From positions 1 through 64,000 of the forward strand of contig DQCR01000036.1 in assembly GCA_003533785.1 (NCBI GenBank): a stretch of 64,000 bases of DNA. Reading direction: 5' to 3'. The number at the start of each line of letters is the position of its first letter. Within the stretch, counting starts at the first letter, position 1. Of this stretch, positions 9,212 to 17,169 are shown in pieces. The position numbers were made by a program, and so were the translations under genes. The notes beneath the pieces are model-generated. The model was not told where the DNA came from. It did not search any database and saw only the letters and a list, made by a program, of their open reading frames with translations. This stretch comes from Flavobacteriaceae bacterium. GTDB taxonomy: Bacteria; Bacteroidota; Bacteroidia; Flavobacteriales; Flavobacteriaceae.

Positions 9212-9960
9212 ATCCAATCGATTTAAAATCTTTTTTGGATGAAAAAGCTGCACTTTACGAGCATCCACGCTTTATTGATTCCGATCCCATTCAAATTCCC
9301 CATCAATTCACCCTGCAACAAGATATAGAGATCGCAGCTTTCCTCACCGCAACAATCGCATGGGGCAATCGAAAATCCATACTCAGTAGTGCCCAAAAAA
9401 TGATGCAATTGATGGGAAACACACCCTATTCTTTTGTGATGACCTATGAAGGAGAAGAATTACCTTCTTTCGCACATCGCACCTTCAATAGCCATGATTT
9501 GGCTTTTCTTTGTTTGGGCCTTCAAAAACTGTATCATCAGTATGAAAACATGAATACCTTCTTTAAGAGCAAAGAAAAAACAACAGTTGCTCATAAAATT
9601 GATGCCTTCCGAACATTTATGCTTCAGGTTCCTCATGAAAAAAGAAGTGAAAAACACCTTTCAAATCCAAATAAAGGATCAGCCGCAAAGCGATTGAATA
9701 TGTTTTTTCGTTGGATGGTTCGCAGTGCAAAAGCTGGAGTTGATTTTGGTTTATGGACCGCCATAAAACCCAAGGAACTCTCTATTCCACTAGATGTTCA
9801 CACAGGAAATGTAGCGCGAAAACTCGGTTTATTAAAACGTAAACAAAGTGATCGAAAAGCTCTGGAAATGTTAGATGCACAATTGCGTATTATGGACCCC
9901 AAAGACCCCGTTAAGTATGACTTTGCACTCTTCGGGCTGGGAGTCTTTGAAAAATTCTAA
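9208..9960 (+). CDS. TIGR02757 family protein (DUF2400)
   Basis: 250 residues. Recognised by IAAFLTATIAWGNRKSIL near the N-terminus, RWMVRSAKAGVDFGLW in the middle, PLDVHTGNVARKLGLLKRK and the closing YDFALFGLGVFEKF. The family is widespread in Bacteroidota and has no firmly assigned reaction; the PLDVHTGNVARKLGL segment is reminiscent of HhH-type DNA-glycosylase folds, which is an inference. The start ATG overlaps the LolD-like stop by 4 nt. Confidence 0.85.
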   Translation: MNPIDLKSFLDEKAALYEHPRFIDSDPIQIPHQFTLQQDIEIAAFLTATIAWGNRKSILSSAQKMMQLMGNTPYSFVMTYEGEELPSFAHRTFNSHDLAFLCLGLQKLYHQYENMNTFFKSKEKTTVAHKIDAFRTFMLQVPHEKRSEKHLSNPNKGSAAKRLNMFFRWMVRSAKAGVDFGLWTAIKPKELSIPLDVHTGNVARKLGLLKRKQSDRKALEMLDAQLRIMDPKDPVKYDFALFGLGVFEKF

Positions 9961-9992
9961 ATGAGAGAATCCATTAGCAGCGGAATCTTTAT

Positions 9993-10000
9993 TATTTTTG
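9993..10000 (+). promoter_or_regulatory. -7 box upstream of the dihydroorotase-like gene
   Basis: TATTTTTG at 9993-10000 matches TAnnTTTG and lies 24 nt before the ATG at 10025. The -33 position is only TTAG-like, so this is a half-supported promoter in a 64-nt gap. Confidence 0.35.
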
Positions 10001-10024
10001 TAGGCCAACCGATGGCAACCCTGT

Positions 10025-11287
10025 ATGCGCATACTTATAAAAAATGCCACGCTTATAGATCCTTCTCATCCCTCCCATGGAGAGATACTTTCCTTTCTAG
10101 TCGATGAAGGGGTAATTAGCGACATTGGGACTAAGATCACTAAAGCCGATCGAATTATCGAAGCTGAAAACCTGCACTTCTCCCCTGGCTGGTTCGACCC
10201 CTTAGTGAGTTTTGGTGAGCCCGGTTATGAAGAACGTGAAACCCTCAAAAACGGACTTTTTACGGCTGCTAGTAGTGGTTTTACGCATATTGGATTACTA
10301 CCCAATGTCTTTCCTGTAGCAGACTCTCAAAGTGGGATCGTACATCAGATTTCAAAATCTCGGGGAGCTGTTACCAGTCTGCATCCCTTGGGTTCACTTA
10401 CTGAAGGAAGTCTGGGAAAAAACATAGCAGAACTATTCAATATGCAGCAAGTGGGAGCCATTGCATTTTACGATGCTTATCACTCCTTAGACAACCCCCA
10501 ATTACTCAAAATTGCTTTAGAATACAGCCAATCTTTTAATGGTTTATTGCTCTCACATCCTTCACAAGACTCGCTTCAAGCCAATGGCATGATGCACGAG
10601 GGGATTACAAGCACTGAACTTGGACTGAGCGGGATTCCAAGTATTGCAGAGAGTATTCAAATCAACAGAGACCTTGAAATTTTAGAAAATAGTGGCGGAC
10701 AACTCCATATCCCCTTTGTTTCAACTTCGTCTGGGGTTGCCCATATTCGTCGAGCCAAGAAAAAAGGACTTGCGGTGAGTTGCTCTGTGGGTCTCCCCCA
10801 TTTGTTTTTCGATGACAAAGCACTGGTAGATTATGACACTAACTTAAAACTATTTCCTCCCCTCCGAACACAGGAAGATAAAAATGCCTTACGAGAGGGT
10901 TTGTTGGACGGAACAATTGACCTAGTAACTAGCATGCATTACCCAATGAATCTGGAAAATAAAGATTTGGAGTTTGCCTTGGCACAACCGGGATCCATTG
11001 GCCTAGAAGCCTGTTTTGGAATTTTGTGTTCCCTTTTTCCATTAGAACAAGCCATTAAGTTTTTAACACGCGGCAAATCTCTTTTTTCCATTCCCCAAAA
11101 TTCCATTGCCGAAGGGCAAAAGGCTGATATTACTTTTTTCAATCCCAATCAACGATTTGCTTTGACCAAATCAGACTTAACTTCCACTTCCAAAAATTGT
11201 GCTTTTGTGGGACACCAAATGAATGGAAAGGTATTGGGTTGTTTTCATAACAATCAATTGCAATGGAATGCCGATACCCTCGTCTGA
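10025..11287 (+). CDS. Dihydroorotase-like amidohydrolase lacking metal ligands
   Basis: 420 residues with the overall plan of type I dihydroorotase: an N-terminal beta-sandwich strand (ILIKNATLIDP), GEPGYEERET near 64-73 and a C-terminal GQKADITFFNP. The metal site is not intact. The HxH after the beta-sandwich is L60-V-S62, the histidine expected in HxxH is F231 (HIPFVST), and the catalytic aspartate of the DH.P.. motif is M304 (SMHYP). H178 is retained. It is therefore probably not a working zinc dihydroorotase; similar non-catalytic paralogues exist in other bacteria as partners of aspartate transcarbamylase. No pyrB lies nearby. Confidence 0.8.
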   Translation: MRILIKNATLIDPSHPSHGEILSFLVDEGVISDIGTKITKADRIIEAENLHFSPGWFDPLVSFGEPGYEERETLKNGLFTAASSGFTHIGLLPNVFPVADSQSGIVHQISKSRGAVTSLHPLGSLTEGSLGKNIAELFNMQQVGAIAFYDAYHSLDNPQLLKIALEYSQSFNGLLLSHPSQDSLQANGMMHEGITSTELGLSGIPSIAESIQINRDLEILENSGGQLHIPFVSTSSGVAHIRRAKKKGLAVSCSVGLPHLFFDDKALVDYDTNLKLFPPLRTQEDKNALREGLLDGTIDLVTSMHYPMNLENKDLEFALAQPGSIGLEACFGILCSLFPLEQAIKFLTRGKSLFSIPQNSIAEGQKADITFFNPNQRFALTKSDLTSTSKNCAFVGHQMNGKVLGCFHNNQLQWNADTLV

Positions 11288-11921
11288 TTTTCTTTTAGAA
11301 CACCTTTATCGTCCAGCAACTCCTTCAGAAAAGCCGCCCGCTGTCCTTTTTTTGTTGCATGGCTATGGAAGCAATAAAGAAGATCTTTTTTCATTTGCTA
11401 GCTATTTGCCTACTCAATTTGCCGTTATAGCTTTAAATGCGCCGATAGCGCTCCCATTTGGAGGCTATGCATGGTATGATTTGCAATTTACAGCAAACAT
11501 GGAGCGATTGAGTAATTATGAGCAAGCCAATGAAAGTTTGAATCAAATTCAGCAAAACATCATTCATTTTTGTAATCATTATCAATTGGATTCTCAACGA
11601 GTGAGTTGTTTGGGATTCAGTCAAGGGGCTATTCTTTGCTGGGCATTGGGATTGGATCAACCCAATTTGGTTCAGCAAACACTGGGATTGAGTGGCGTAA
11701 TTGACCCAGAATTACTAAAAAAACCCGTTAGTACTTATCGCAATACCATCGCTTTTGCTTCTCACGGCAAAGAAGATGCAACTATTCCAATTCATTATGC
11801 AAGAGAAACTGTGGGACTCTTAGCCGACAATAACCCTGAGGTGCTTTTCAAAGAATATCCTGTGGGACACACTATTGCTCAAGATAATTTTAGTGATTTA
11901 ATCCGCTGGCTAGTCCGATAA
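11268..11921 (+). CDS. Alpha/beta-hydrolase, phospholipase/carboxylesterase family
   Basis: 217 residues from ATG 11268; the frame can be extended upstream but this start fits the family. Features are LLHGYGSNKEDL (oxyanion region), the nucleophile elbow GFSQG, the aspartate in HGKEDATIP and the histidine in VGHTIAQ. These form the Ser-Asp-His triad of the carboxylesterase/lysophospholipase family. There is no signal peptide, so it is cytoplasmic. It overlaps the dihydroorotase-like gene by 20 nt and ends 12 nt inside the opposing gene. Confidence 0.85.
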   Translation: MPIPSSDFLLEHLYRPATPSEKPPAVLFLLHGYGSNKEDLFSFASYLPTQFAVIALNAPIALPFGGYAWYDLQFTANMERLSNYEQANESLNQIQQNIIHFCNHYQLDSQRVSCLGFSQGAILCWALGLDQPNLVQQTLGLSGVIDPELLKKPVSTYRNTIAFASHGKEDATIPIHYARETVGLLADNNPEVLFKEYPVGHTIAQDNFSDLIRWLVR

Positions 11922-12407
11922 GGGGTAGAGAAAAGATTCCTTGACTTCAAAACGGAAACGGCCTATTTTATCCTTGGAATAAAGCATCAGCATTTCTCCC
12001 CAAAAACTACCATCAGTGAAATCTGCAATAACCCATTTATGATTTAACACTTTAACTTTATTAATTAAGTACCCACCCTCTCCCATGGGAGCAAAAGGGA
12101 TTAATTTTTCGTTATTAGGCAAAAGGTTAGTTTCATAAATGGCATCCATCAATTGATTCTCAAGCTCTATCAAGTCTTCGCCCTGAAAAAAAATTTGGGC
12201 CCCTTCATTTTGAATCAATGAAAAATACACTTCTTCATCAATACGATCTTGCAGTATTCGAATAGTGTCCTGAAGTTGTTTTCTTTGCATGATTTCCTCT
12301 TGCCAATCTGATTCTAGATTGGTCAAAATTTTATTAGAATTCACCACATGGAATAATAAAATCAAGACGGTGAAGACAAAGAGGTAGGCGAAAATGTGTT
12401 TTTTCAT
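11910..12407 (-). CDS. Conserved membrane-anchored protein of unknown function
   Basis: 165 residues. An N-terminal hydrophobic segment (residues 5-22) would anchor it in the inner membrane, followed by a charged helical stretch at about 33-65 likely to form a coiled coil. The C-terminal half contains KWVIADFTDGSFWGEMLMLY, suggesting a small beta-rich domain. I do not recognise the family. It starts one base after the stop of the MBL-fold gene upstream, so the two are almost certainly translated together. Confidence 0.75.
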   Translation of the reverse strand: MKKHIFAYLFVFTVLILLFHVVNSNKILTNLESDWQEEIMQRKQLQDTIRILQDRIDEEVYFSLIQNEGAQIFFQGEDLIELENQLMDAIYETNLLPNNEKLIPFAPMGEGGYLINKVKVLNHKWVIADFTDGSFWGEMLMLYSKDKIGRFRFEVKESFLYPLSD

Positions 12408-12408
12408 A

Positions 12409-13179
12409 TCATTCTGATTCTATTTGAAGATTGTCATAAGCAAGAAATACATTTCCTGGCAACTGTTCAGAGACATTTTCGTGAAACCCTAGAAGATGGC
12501 TAATATGGGTGAAATAGGCTCGTTTGGGTTGAATTTCAGCGACCAGTTGCAATGCTTCCTCAAGATTCAGATGCATTGGGTGAGGATCAATTCTAAGGGC
12601 ATTAAGCACCAAAACGTCTAAACCCTTTAGTTTTTTTCTTTCTTCAAGAGTAATGGTTTTTACATCAGTCAAATAGGCAAAATTATCTACACGATAGCCC
12701 AAAACTGGCCACTGGTTATGCATTACTTCAATTGGGGTAACGGTTTTTCCACCCAAGTCAAAACCAGTTGTTTTGTCTACTGTATTCAAAACTACATTAG
12801 GCGCTCCGGGGTATTTATTCTCGGTCTCAAAAATATAGGCAAACCGTTGCTTAAGGGCCGTTTGAACTCGGAGATCGGCATAGAGGGACAATGCACCTTG
12901 TCGAAAGCAAAATGGTCGAATATCGTCGAGTCCAGCCGTATGATCTGCATGTTCATGTGTAAATAAGAGCCCATCTAACCTAGGGATTGGATTGGATAGA
13001 AGTTGTTGTCGAAAATCGGGACCACAATCAATTACGTAATATTGCTGAGCCCACTCCAAAAGAACCGAAACTCGCAAACGTTTGTCTCTAGGATCGTTAC
13101 TTAAACAGACAGGATGCTCACTCCCTATGATGGGAATACCCTGAGAAGTACCTGTTCCTAAGAAAGTTATTTTCAGCAT
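12409..13179 (-). CDS. MBL-fold metallo-hydrolase, PhnP-like
   Basis: 256 residues. The metallo-beta-lactamase signature is HEHADHTAGLDDIRPF, preceded by the N-terminal FLGTGTSQGIPIIGS and VIDCGPDFRQQLL. Further metal ligands are HNQ in the middle and HISHLLGFHE near the end. These features match the PhnP/RNase Z-like branch, whose members act as phosphodiesterases; the actual substrate is unknown. No phn genes surround it. TATCTTTG on the minus strand at 13195-13188 may serve as a -7 box very close to the ATG. Confidence 0.85.
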   Translation of the reverse strand: MLKITFLGTGTSQGIPIIGSEHPVCLSNDPRDKRLRVSVLLEWAQQYYVIDCGPDFRQQLLSNPIPRLDGLLFTHEHADHTAGLDDIRPFCFRQGALSLYADLRVQTALKQRFAYIFETENKYPGAPNVVLNTVDKTTGFDLGGKTVTPIEVMHNQWPVLGYRVDNFAYLTDVKTITLEERKKLKGLDVLVLNALRIDPHPMHLNLEEALQLVAEIQPKRAYFTHISHLLGFHENVSEQLPGNVFLAYDNLQIESE

Positions 13180-13199
13180 GCGAAAGTCAAAGATAAATA

Positions 13200-13230
13200 T
13201 TTGTCCCTAGATAAAGAATGTGTAATTTTG
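13200..13230 (+). promoter_or_regulatory. Bacteroidota-type promoter
   Basis: TTTG at 13200-13203, a 19-nt spacer, then TAATTTTG at 13223-13230: an exact match to TTTG-N19-TAnnTTTG. The gene start ATG is at 13250, so the 5' leader would be short (about 15 nt). Confidence 0.75.
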
Positions 13231-13249
13231 AGAGTGAATCGTATAACCT

Positions 13250-14683
13250 ATGAGTCCATCCTTACCTGGTGATCAAACCTTTGAAAACCGTCCCTCTATA
13301 GAAGCCAAGGCGCTTCGTATTAATCTCAATCAACACATTTACGGAACTTTTGCAGAAATCGGTGCTGGCCAAGAAGTTGCTCGCCATTTCTTTCGTGTTG
13401 GAGGAGCATCTGGAACCATCGCTAAGACAATTTCAGCCTATGACAAAAACTTTAGTGATACTATCTACGGAGAAGAAGAAGACGGGCGCTATGTGACCGA
13501 AGCCCGTTTGGGTAAAATGCTCGATCATGAAATGCAATTACTGGAAAGCCGAATCCCCAAAGAAGACCATCCTGACAAAATGTTTTTCACCCTAGCCAAT
13601 ACCGTTGCAACCATAGACTTTGCTAAAAAATTTAAAGGACATGGATGGATGGGAATTCGTTTTCAAACGGCGCCCGATGAACCCTACAATGAAATCACAT
13701 TGCATGTACGCTTTCATCAAGCCGAAGCCCGATTACAGCAAGAGGTGCTAGGGTTCATGGGAGTTAATTTGGTTTATGGTGCTTTTTATAAGCACAAAGA
13801 GCCTAAAAAAATCTTGCGGTATTTGTATGACTACATCGACGATGATGCCATCGAAATTGACACCATCAATTTCAATGGCCCTTTATTTAAAAATGTAGAC
13901 AACCGATTAATGAGCCTTCAATTGGTGAAAAACGGAATGACAGAGGCTGTTATGTTCGACTCCTCTGGAAATAATATCCTTCCGGCTCGGATTCTGTATA
14001 AAAAAAATATTCTTGCTTTACGAGGAAGTTTTCGTCCCGTTACCAAAGTCAATATTGACATGTTCGAAAAGTCATATGATATATTTGTCAAGGAAGCTAA
14101 TGTAGAGGAAGATAAAACCGTAGTCATTTTCGAAATAACGCTCTCCAACCTAATGGCACAAGGTGAAATCGATGAGCAAGACTTTATGGACAGAGCTCAA
14201 TTACTCTGTTCTTTGGGACATATTGTAATGATCTCTGACTTTCAGGAATACTATCGTTTGGTTGATTATTTCGCCGCCTACACCAAAAAACAAATGGCCC
14301 TATCTATTGGAGTCAATAACTTTATCGAAATCTTTAAAGAGGATTACTACAGTGACCTAAGTGGAGGGATACTCGAAGCCTTTGGTAAAATGTTTTACAA
14401 CAACCTTAAGGTATACCTTTATCCGGCTAAAAATCCAGAAAGTGATACAGTGATCAACAGTAACAATCTTCGCTTGCATCCCCGCATGAAAGATTTCTAT
14501 AAATTCTTCAAATACAACGGGAAAATCGTTGATGTCTTCGATTATGAGGAGGAATACCTTCGTATTTTTTCCCGCGATATACTCGCTCAAATAAAAGAGA
14601 GCAAAAGCGGCTGGGAAAATCAATTACCCGAAGGGATTTCAGAAATGATTATCAAAAATCAAATGTTTGGGTACAAAAAATAA
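13250..14683 (+). CDS. Conserved cytoplasmic protein of unknown function
   Basis: 477 residues, highly conserved-looking N-terminus (IYGTFAEIGAGQEVARHFFR then VGGASGTIAKTISAYDK). It has no signal peptide, membrane span or recognisable nucleotide-binding loop. I recall close relatives in Bacteroidota, some carrying inherited labels such as TonB-dependent receptor or nicotinate-nucleotide adenylyltransferase; neither is supported, since there is no plug/barrel signature and no HxGH motif. Its own promoter precedes it, and the DUF1835 gene overlaps its end by 17 nt. Confidence 0.75.
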   Translation: MSPSLPGDQTFENRPSIEAKALRINLNQHIYGTFAEIGAGQEVARHFFRVGGASGTIAKTISAYDKNFSDTIYGEEEDGRYVTEARLGKMLDHEMQLLESRIPKEDHPDKMFFTLANTVATIDFAKKFKGHGWMGIRFQTAPDEPYNEITLHVRFHQAEARLQQEVLGFMGVNLVYGAFYKHKEPKKILRYLYDYIDDDAIEIDTINFNGPLFKNVDNRLMSLQLVKNGMTEAVMFDSSGNNILPARILYKKNILALRGSFRPVTKVNIDMFEKSYDIFVKEANVEEDKTVVIFEITLSNLMAQGEIDEQDFMDRAQLLCSLGHIVMISDFQEYYRLVDYFAAYTKKQMALSIGVNNFIEIFKEDYYSDLSGGILEAFGKMFYNNLKVYLYPAKNPESDTVINSNNLRLHPRMKDFYKFFKYNGKIVDVFDYEEEYLRIFSRDILAQIKESKSGWENQLPEGISEMIIKNQMFGYKK

Positions 14684-15431
14684 ATCCCAAAATTGCATAC
14701 ATATCCTCAATGGGGATGCTCTTTTGGAGCAATTCCCCAGGGATTTAAAAGGAGCTTCTATTGTTTTTCGTGAATGTTTGGTAGACGGTCCTGTAACTGG
14801 AAATTCACTAAAAGAACTATACCAAAAGCGTTCCGCTTTTTTTGCTCAAACATATCAAGTCTGTACCCCAATTGAATACGAGGAACGTATTGTATCAGAA
14901 TTTAATAAGGTTCAAAAAATACCGAATGGATCGGAAATCAATCTATGGTTTGAAGACGATTTATTTTGCCAGGTTAATTGTTGGTTTGTATGTTATCTTC
15001 TTAGGGACCGCAAAGATTGCGATCTATACCTTGTTCGCCCTAACAATCAATCGCCCTATGCTTTTTCTGTCTATACGGAAACTGAGTTGACGGAACTTTA
15101 TCTGCAGCGACAGGTGCTCCCTGCTCCCACTCTCTTGGCACCACTTTGGCAAGCCTATGCAACAGGAGCCGTCAAACAGCTCACTTTACTCTCACAGCAG
15201 CTTCCTTATGGTTATTCGCATGTCAGAGAAGCAGTCTCCGCACACCTTTCAAGAATTCCTACAGAAAACAGATTAGGAAAACCTATCGAAGTCCTTAAAA
15301 AAATTATTGAAAATAAAGAGACAGAATCCACTGAACTCCTCTATCAAGAATTTCAAAAACAGCTCCCCATCTATGGTTTTGGTGATTTACAAATCAAACA
15401 CCTATTGATGAAATTTCTATCACAGCAGTAA
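14667..15431 (+). CDS. DUF1835 domain protein
   Basis: 254 residues. The start of the DUF1835 domain is recognisable as HILNGDALLEQF, followed by FRECLVDGPV and LWFEDDLFCQVNCWF, which are typical of the family. The function is unknown. The frame has no ATG near the domain start; TTG at 14667, inside the end of the preceding gene, gives MGTKNKSQNCIHILNGD. The 17-nt overlap implies coupled translation with the upstream unknown protein. Confidence 0.8.
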   Translation: MGTKNKSQNCIHILNGDALLEQFPRDLKGASIVFRECLVDGPVTGNSLKELYQKRSAFFAQTYQVCTPIEYEERIVSEFNKVQKIPNGSEINLWFEDDLFCQVNCWFVCYLLRDRKDCDLYLVRPNNQSPYAFSVYTETELTELYLQRQVLPAPTLLAPLWQAYATGAVKQLTLLSQQLPYGYSHVREAVSAHLSRIPTENRLGKPIEVLKKIIENKETESTELLYQEFQKQLPIYGFGDLQIKHLLMKFLSQQ

Positions 15432-15476
15432 TTATTTATATGCCTAAATCCTTTTATTTATATTTAAAGAGTTAAA

Positions 15477-15499
15477 ACATCATATGGCTTTAATGATGT
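15477..15499. repeat. 7-bp inverted repeat after the DUF1835 gene
   Basis: ACATCAT (15477-15483) and ATGATGT (15493-15499) are perfect reverse complements around a 9-nt loop. There is no T-run on either side, so it is not a convincing intrinsic terminator. Confidence 0.3.
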
Positions 15500-15593
15500 A
15501 GTGAGGATTGGAAAATAATAACCCGTTTGCCTACAAAAAAACAATAATTTAAATTGTAACTAAAAAATATATTAACCCCAAAAAGTACCATCA

Positions 15594-15821
15594 ATGAAAA
15601 TTGAATCTGAAGAAAAGAGCGACAAAGGTTTTGTCCCCACCATTTTATTGTGTTATTTCTTTGGCGTATTTGGCGCCCATCGTTTTTATACTGAAAAGAT
15701 TGGAACGGGCCTATTGATGCTGTTTACCCTAGGAGGGTTTGGTATCTGGGCCATAATCGACTTTATCATTATCGTAATTGGAGATTTTAAGGATAATGAG
15801 GGCAGAAAAATAAAGCCTTAG
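15594..15821 (+). CDS. TM2 domain protein
   Basis: 75 residues from ATG 15594. It matches the TM2 family: ILLCYFFGVFGAHRFYT, the GTGLLMLFTLGGFGIW segment and a closing IIDFIIIVIGDFKD, giving two membrane helices with a short DRF-like turn (GAHRFY). The role of bacterial TM2 proteins is unknown. A 162-nt gap precedes it with no further gene; it ends 5 nt before the opposing bcp stop. Confidence 0.88.
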   Translation: MKIESEEKSDKGFVPTILLCYFFGVFGAHRFYTEKIGTGLLMLFTLGGFGIWAIIDFIIIVIGDFKDNEGRKIKP

Positions 15822-15826
15822 AGAGA

Positions 15827-16282
15827 TTAGACCTCCAAAATTTGAGCAGCGTGTGCTTTGGTCTTTACTTTATCGATAACACGGGTGCAAACTCCTTCCT
15901 CATTGAAAAGAAATGTTTTTCGATGGATACCATCGTATTCCTTTCCTTGGAATTTTTTGAGACCCCAGACTCCAAAGGCTTCGATAACGCCTTTATCTTC
16001 ATCTGCCAATAAGGGAAAGGGGAAATTAAATTTATCAGAAAAACTTTTTTGCCGTTTTATGCTATCGGCGCTCACACCCAATAAGGCATAACCGGCTGCT
16101 TGCAGCTTAGCGTAATGATCTCGAAGATCACAAGCTTCCAATGTACAACCAGGAGTATTGGCCTTGGGATAGAAGAATACAACTAATTTTTGGTTGGCAT
16201 AGTCGGTATGCTTAATGGTGTTTCCATATTGATCTTCAACTGAAAAAACGGGAAGGGTATCCCCTACTTGTAAAGTATTCAT
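15827..16282 (-). CDS. bcp: Thioredoxin-dependent thiol peroxidase (Bcp/PrxQ)
   Basis: 151-residue peroxiredoxin that reduces hydrogen and organic peroxides using thioredoxin. The peroxidatic cysteine is C46 in ANTPGCTLEAC and the resolving cysteine C51 lies five residues on, the PrxQ arrangement. The sequence FFYPKANTPGCT is diagnostic. Start ATG at 16282. It is divergent from nth across only 28 nt, and its -7 box overlaps the nth start. Confidence 0.94.
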   Translation of the reverse strand: MNTLQVGDTLPVFSVEDQYGNTIKHTDYANQKLVVFFYPKANTPGCTLEACDLRDHYAKLQAAGYALLGVSADSIKRQKSFSDKFNFPFPLLADEDKGVIEAFGVWGLKKFQGKEYDGIHRKTFLFNEEGVCTRVIDKVKTKAHAAQILEV

Positions 16283-16307
16283 TGCAATTTATTTTCTTTG
16301 TTACAAA

Positions 16308-16337
16308 CAAATGTACACAATGCTGAAGAAAGATAAA
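16308..16337 (-). promoter_or_regulatory. Probable bcp promoter overlapping the nth start codon
   Basis: On the minus strand TACATTTG occupies 16315-16308 (TAnnTTTG). An 18-nt spacer separates it from TTTA at 16337-16334, one base off TTTG. The -7 box contains the ATG at 16311 of the opposing nth gene. Confidence 0.45.
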
Positions 16338-16979
16338 GTCAACTATATTATTCAAACTTTAAAGGAATTGTATCCTACTATCCCGATCCCGTTGGATCAT
16401 ACTGACCCCTATACATTACTGATAGCCGTTCTACTTTCTGCACAGAGTACAGATGTGAGAGTTAATCAAATCACGCCGCTTCTATTCGCAAGAGCTCATA
16501 CTCCAGAAGATATGATTAAGCTAACGGTAGAAGAAATTCGAGATATTATTCGTCCCGTTGGATTATCTCCGATGAAATCGAGGGGAATTCATGGCTTGTC
16601 ACAAATTTTACTCGATAAATATGATGGCAAAGTTCCAAAAACCTACGAAGCCCTAGAAGCCCTGCCGGCCGTTGGACACAAAACAGCTGCTGTAGTCCTT
16701 TCACAAGCCTATGGTATTCCTGCCTTTCCCGTAGACACGCACATTCATCGACTCCTTTATCGATGGGGTTTATCTAATGGCAAAAACGTGGTGCAAACCG
16801 AACGAGATGCTAAACGATTGTTTCCAAAGGATAAATGGAATGAACTGCATTTGCAAATCATATGGTATGGAAGGGAATATTGTCCTGCAAGAGGTTGGGA
16901 CATCCGAAAAGATCCTATAACTTTAAAAGTTGGGCGACGACCAGTAGTAAGAAAAGCCTTAGAAAAAATTAATTCTTAA
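16311..16979 (+). CDS. nth: Endonuclease III-like DNA glycosylase without the Fe-S cluster motif
   Basis: 222 residues from ATG 16311 (ATG 16320 is equally possible). Endonuclease III removes oxidised pyrimidines. The helix-hairpin-helix LPAVGHKTAAVVL carries the catalytic lysine K124, and the catalytic aspartate is D142 in PVDTHIHRL. The usual C-terminal C-x6-C-x2-C-x5-C cluster ligands are missing: only C191 (REYCPARGW) remains and the tail reads DIRKDPITLKVGRR. The protein is therefore a cluster-free variant, but with intact catalytic residues. Confidence 0.88.
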   Translation: MYTMLKKDKVNYIIQTLKELYPTIPIPLDHTDPYTLLIAVLLSAQSTDVRVNQITPLLFARAHTPEDMIKLTVEEIRDIIRPVGLSPMKSRGIHGLSQILLDKYDGKVPKTYEALEALPAVGHKTAAVVLSQAYGIPAFPVDTHIHRLLYRWGLSNGKNVVQTERDAKRLFPKDKWNELHLQIIWYGREYCPARGWDIRKDPITLKVGRRPVVRKALEKINS

Positions 16980-17121
16980 GTGAATCAAGTCTGTTTCTCT
17001 CGGAAGTTCTTTGTTCCTCATATGCTTTTGAAAAAGCCATAATACGCTTGATAACTAAATCCCTAGGCGCAATCGGACAAATACTTTTTTTGGAATTATT
17101 TGCTGAGTAATCTTTTTCCAT
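16969..17121 (-). CDS. Small conserved-looking protein downstream of the ECF sigma factor
   Basis: A 50-codon frame starting ATG 17121 (MEKDYSANNS) and ending TAA 16971-16969. The body reads PRDLVIKRIMAFSKAYEEQR, a pattern (P..LVIK.I..F..A) that I recall in very short proteins of other Flavobacteriia. It follows the sigma-factor stop by 48 nt on the same strand and overlaps the end of nth tail-to-tail by 11 nt. No function is known. The amphipathic helix suggests a binding peptide, possibly related to the sigma factor; that link is only positional. Confidence 0.55.
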   Translation of the reverse strand: MEKDYSANNSKKSICPIAPRDLVIKRIMAFSKAYEEQRTSERNRLDSLKN

Positions 17122-17169
17122 TCATTCTTGTTTCATTTAAGAACGTCGGAAATAGTTATTTAGTATTTG

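Noticed and set aside
9961-10080. An ATG-initiated frame directly after the TIGR02757 stop
   Set aside because: It overlaps the dihydroorotase-like gene in another frame, has no family signature, and the gap reads better as a promoter region.
13250-14683. Labels such as TonB-dependent receptor or nicotinate-nucleotide adenylyltransferase for this protein
   Set aside because: There is no signal peptide, no plug or barrel pattern and no HxGH motif.
15477-15499. 7-bp inverted repeat as an intrinsic terminator of the DUF1835 gene
   Set aside because: No T-run follows on either strand and the stem is short and AT-rich.
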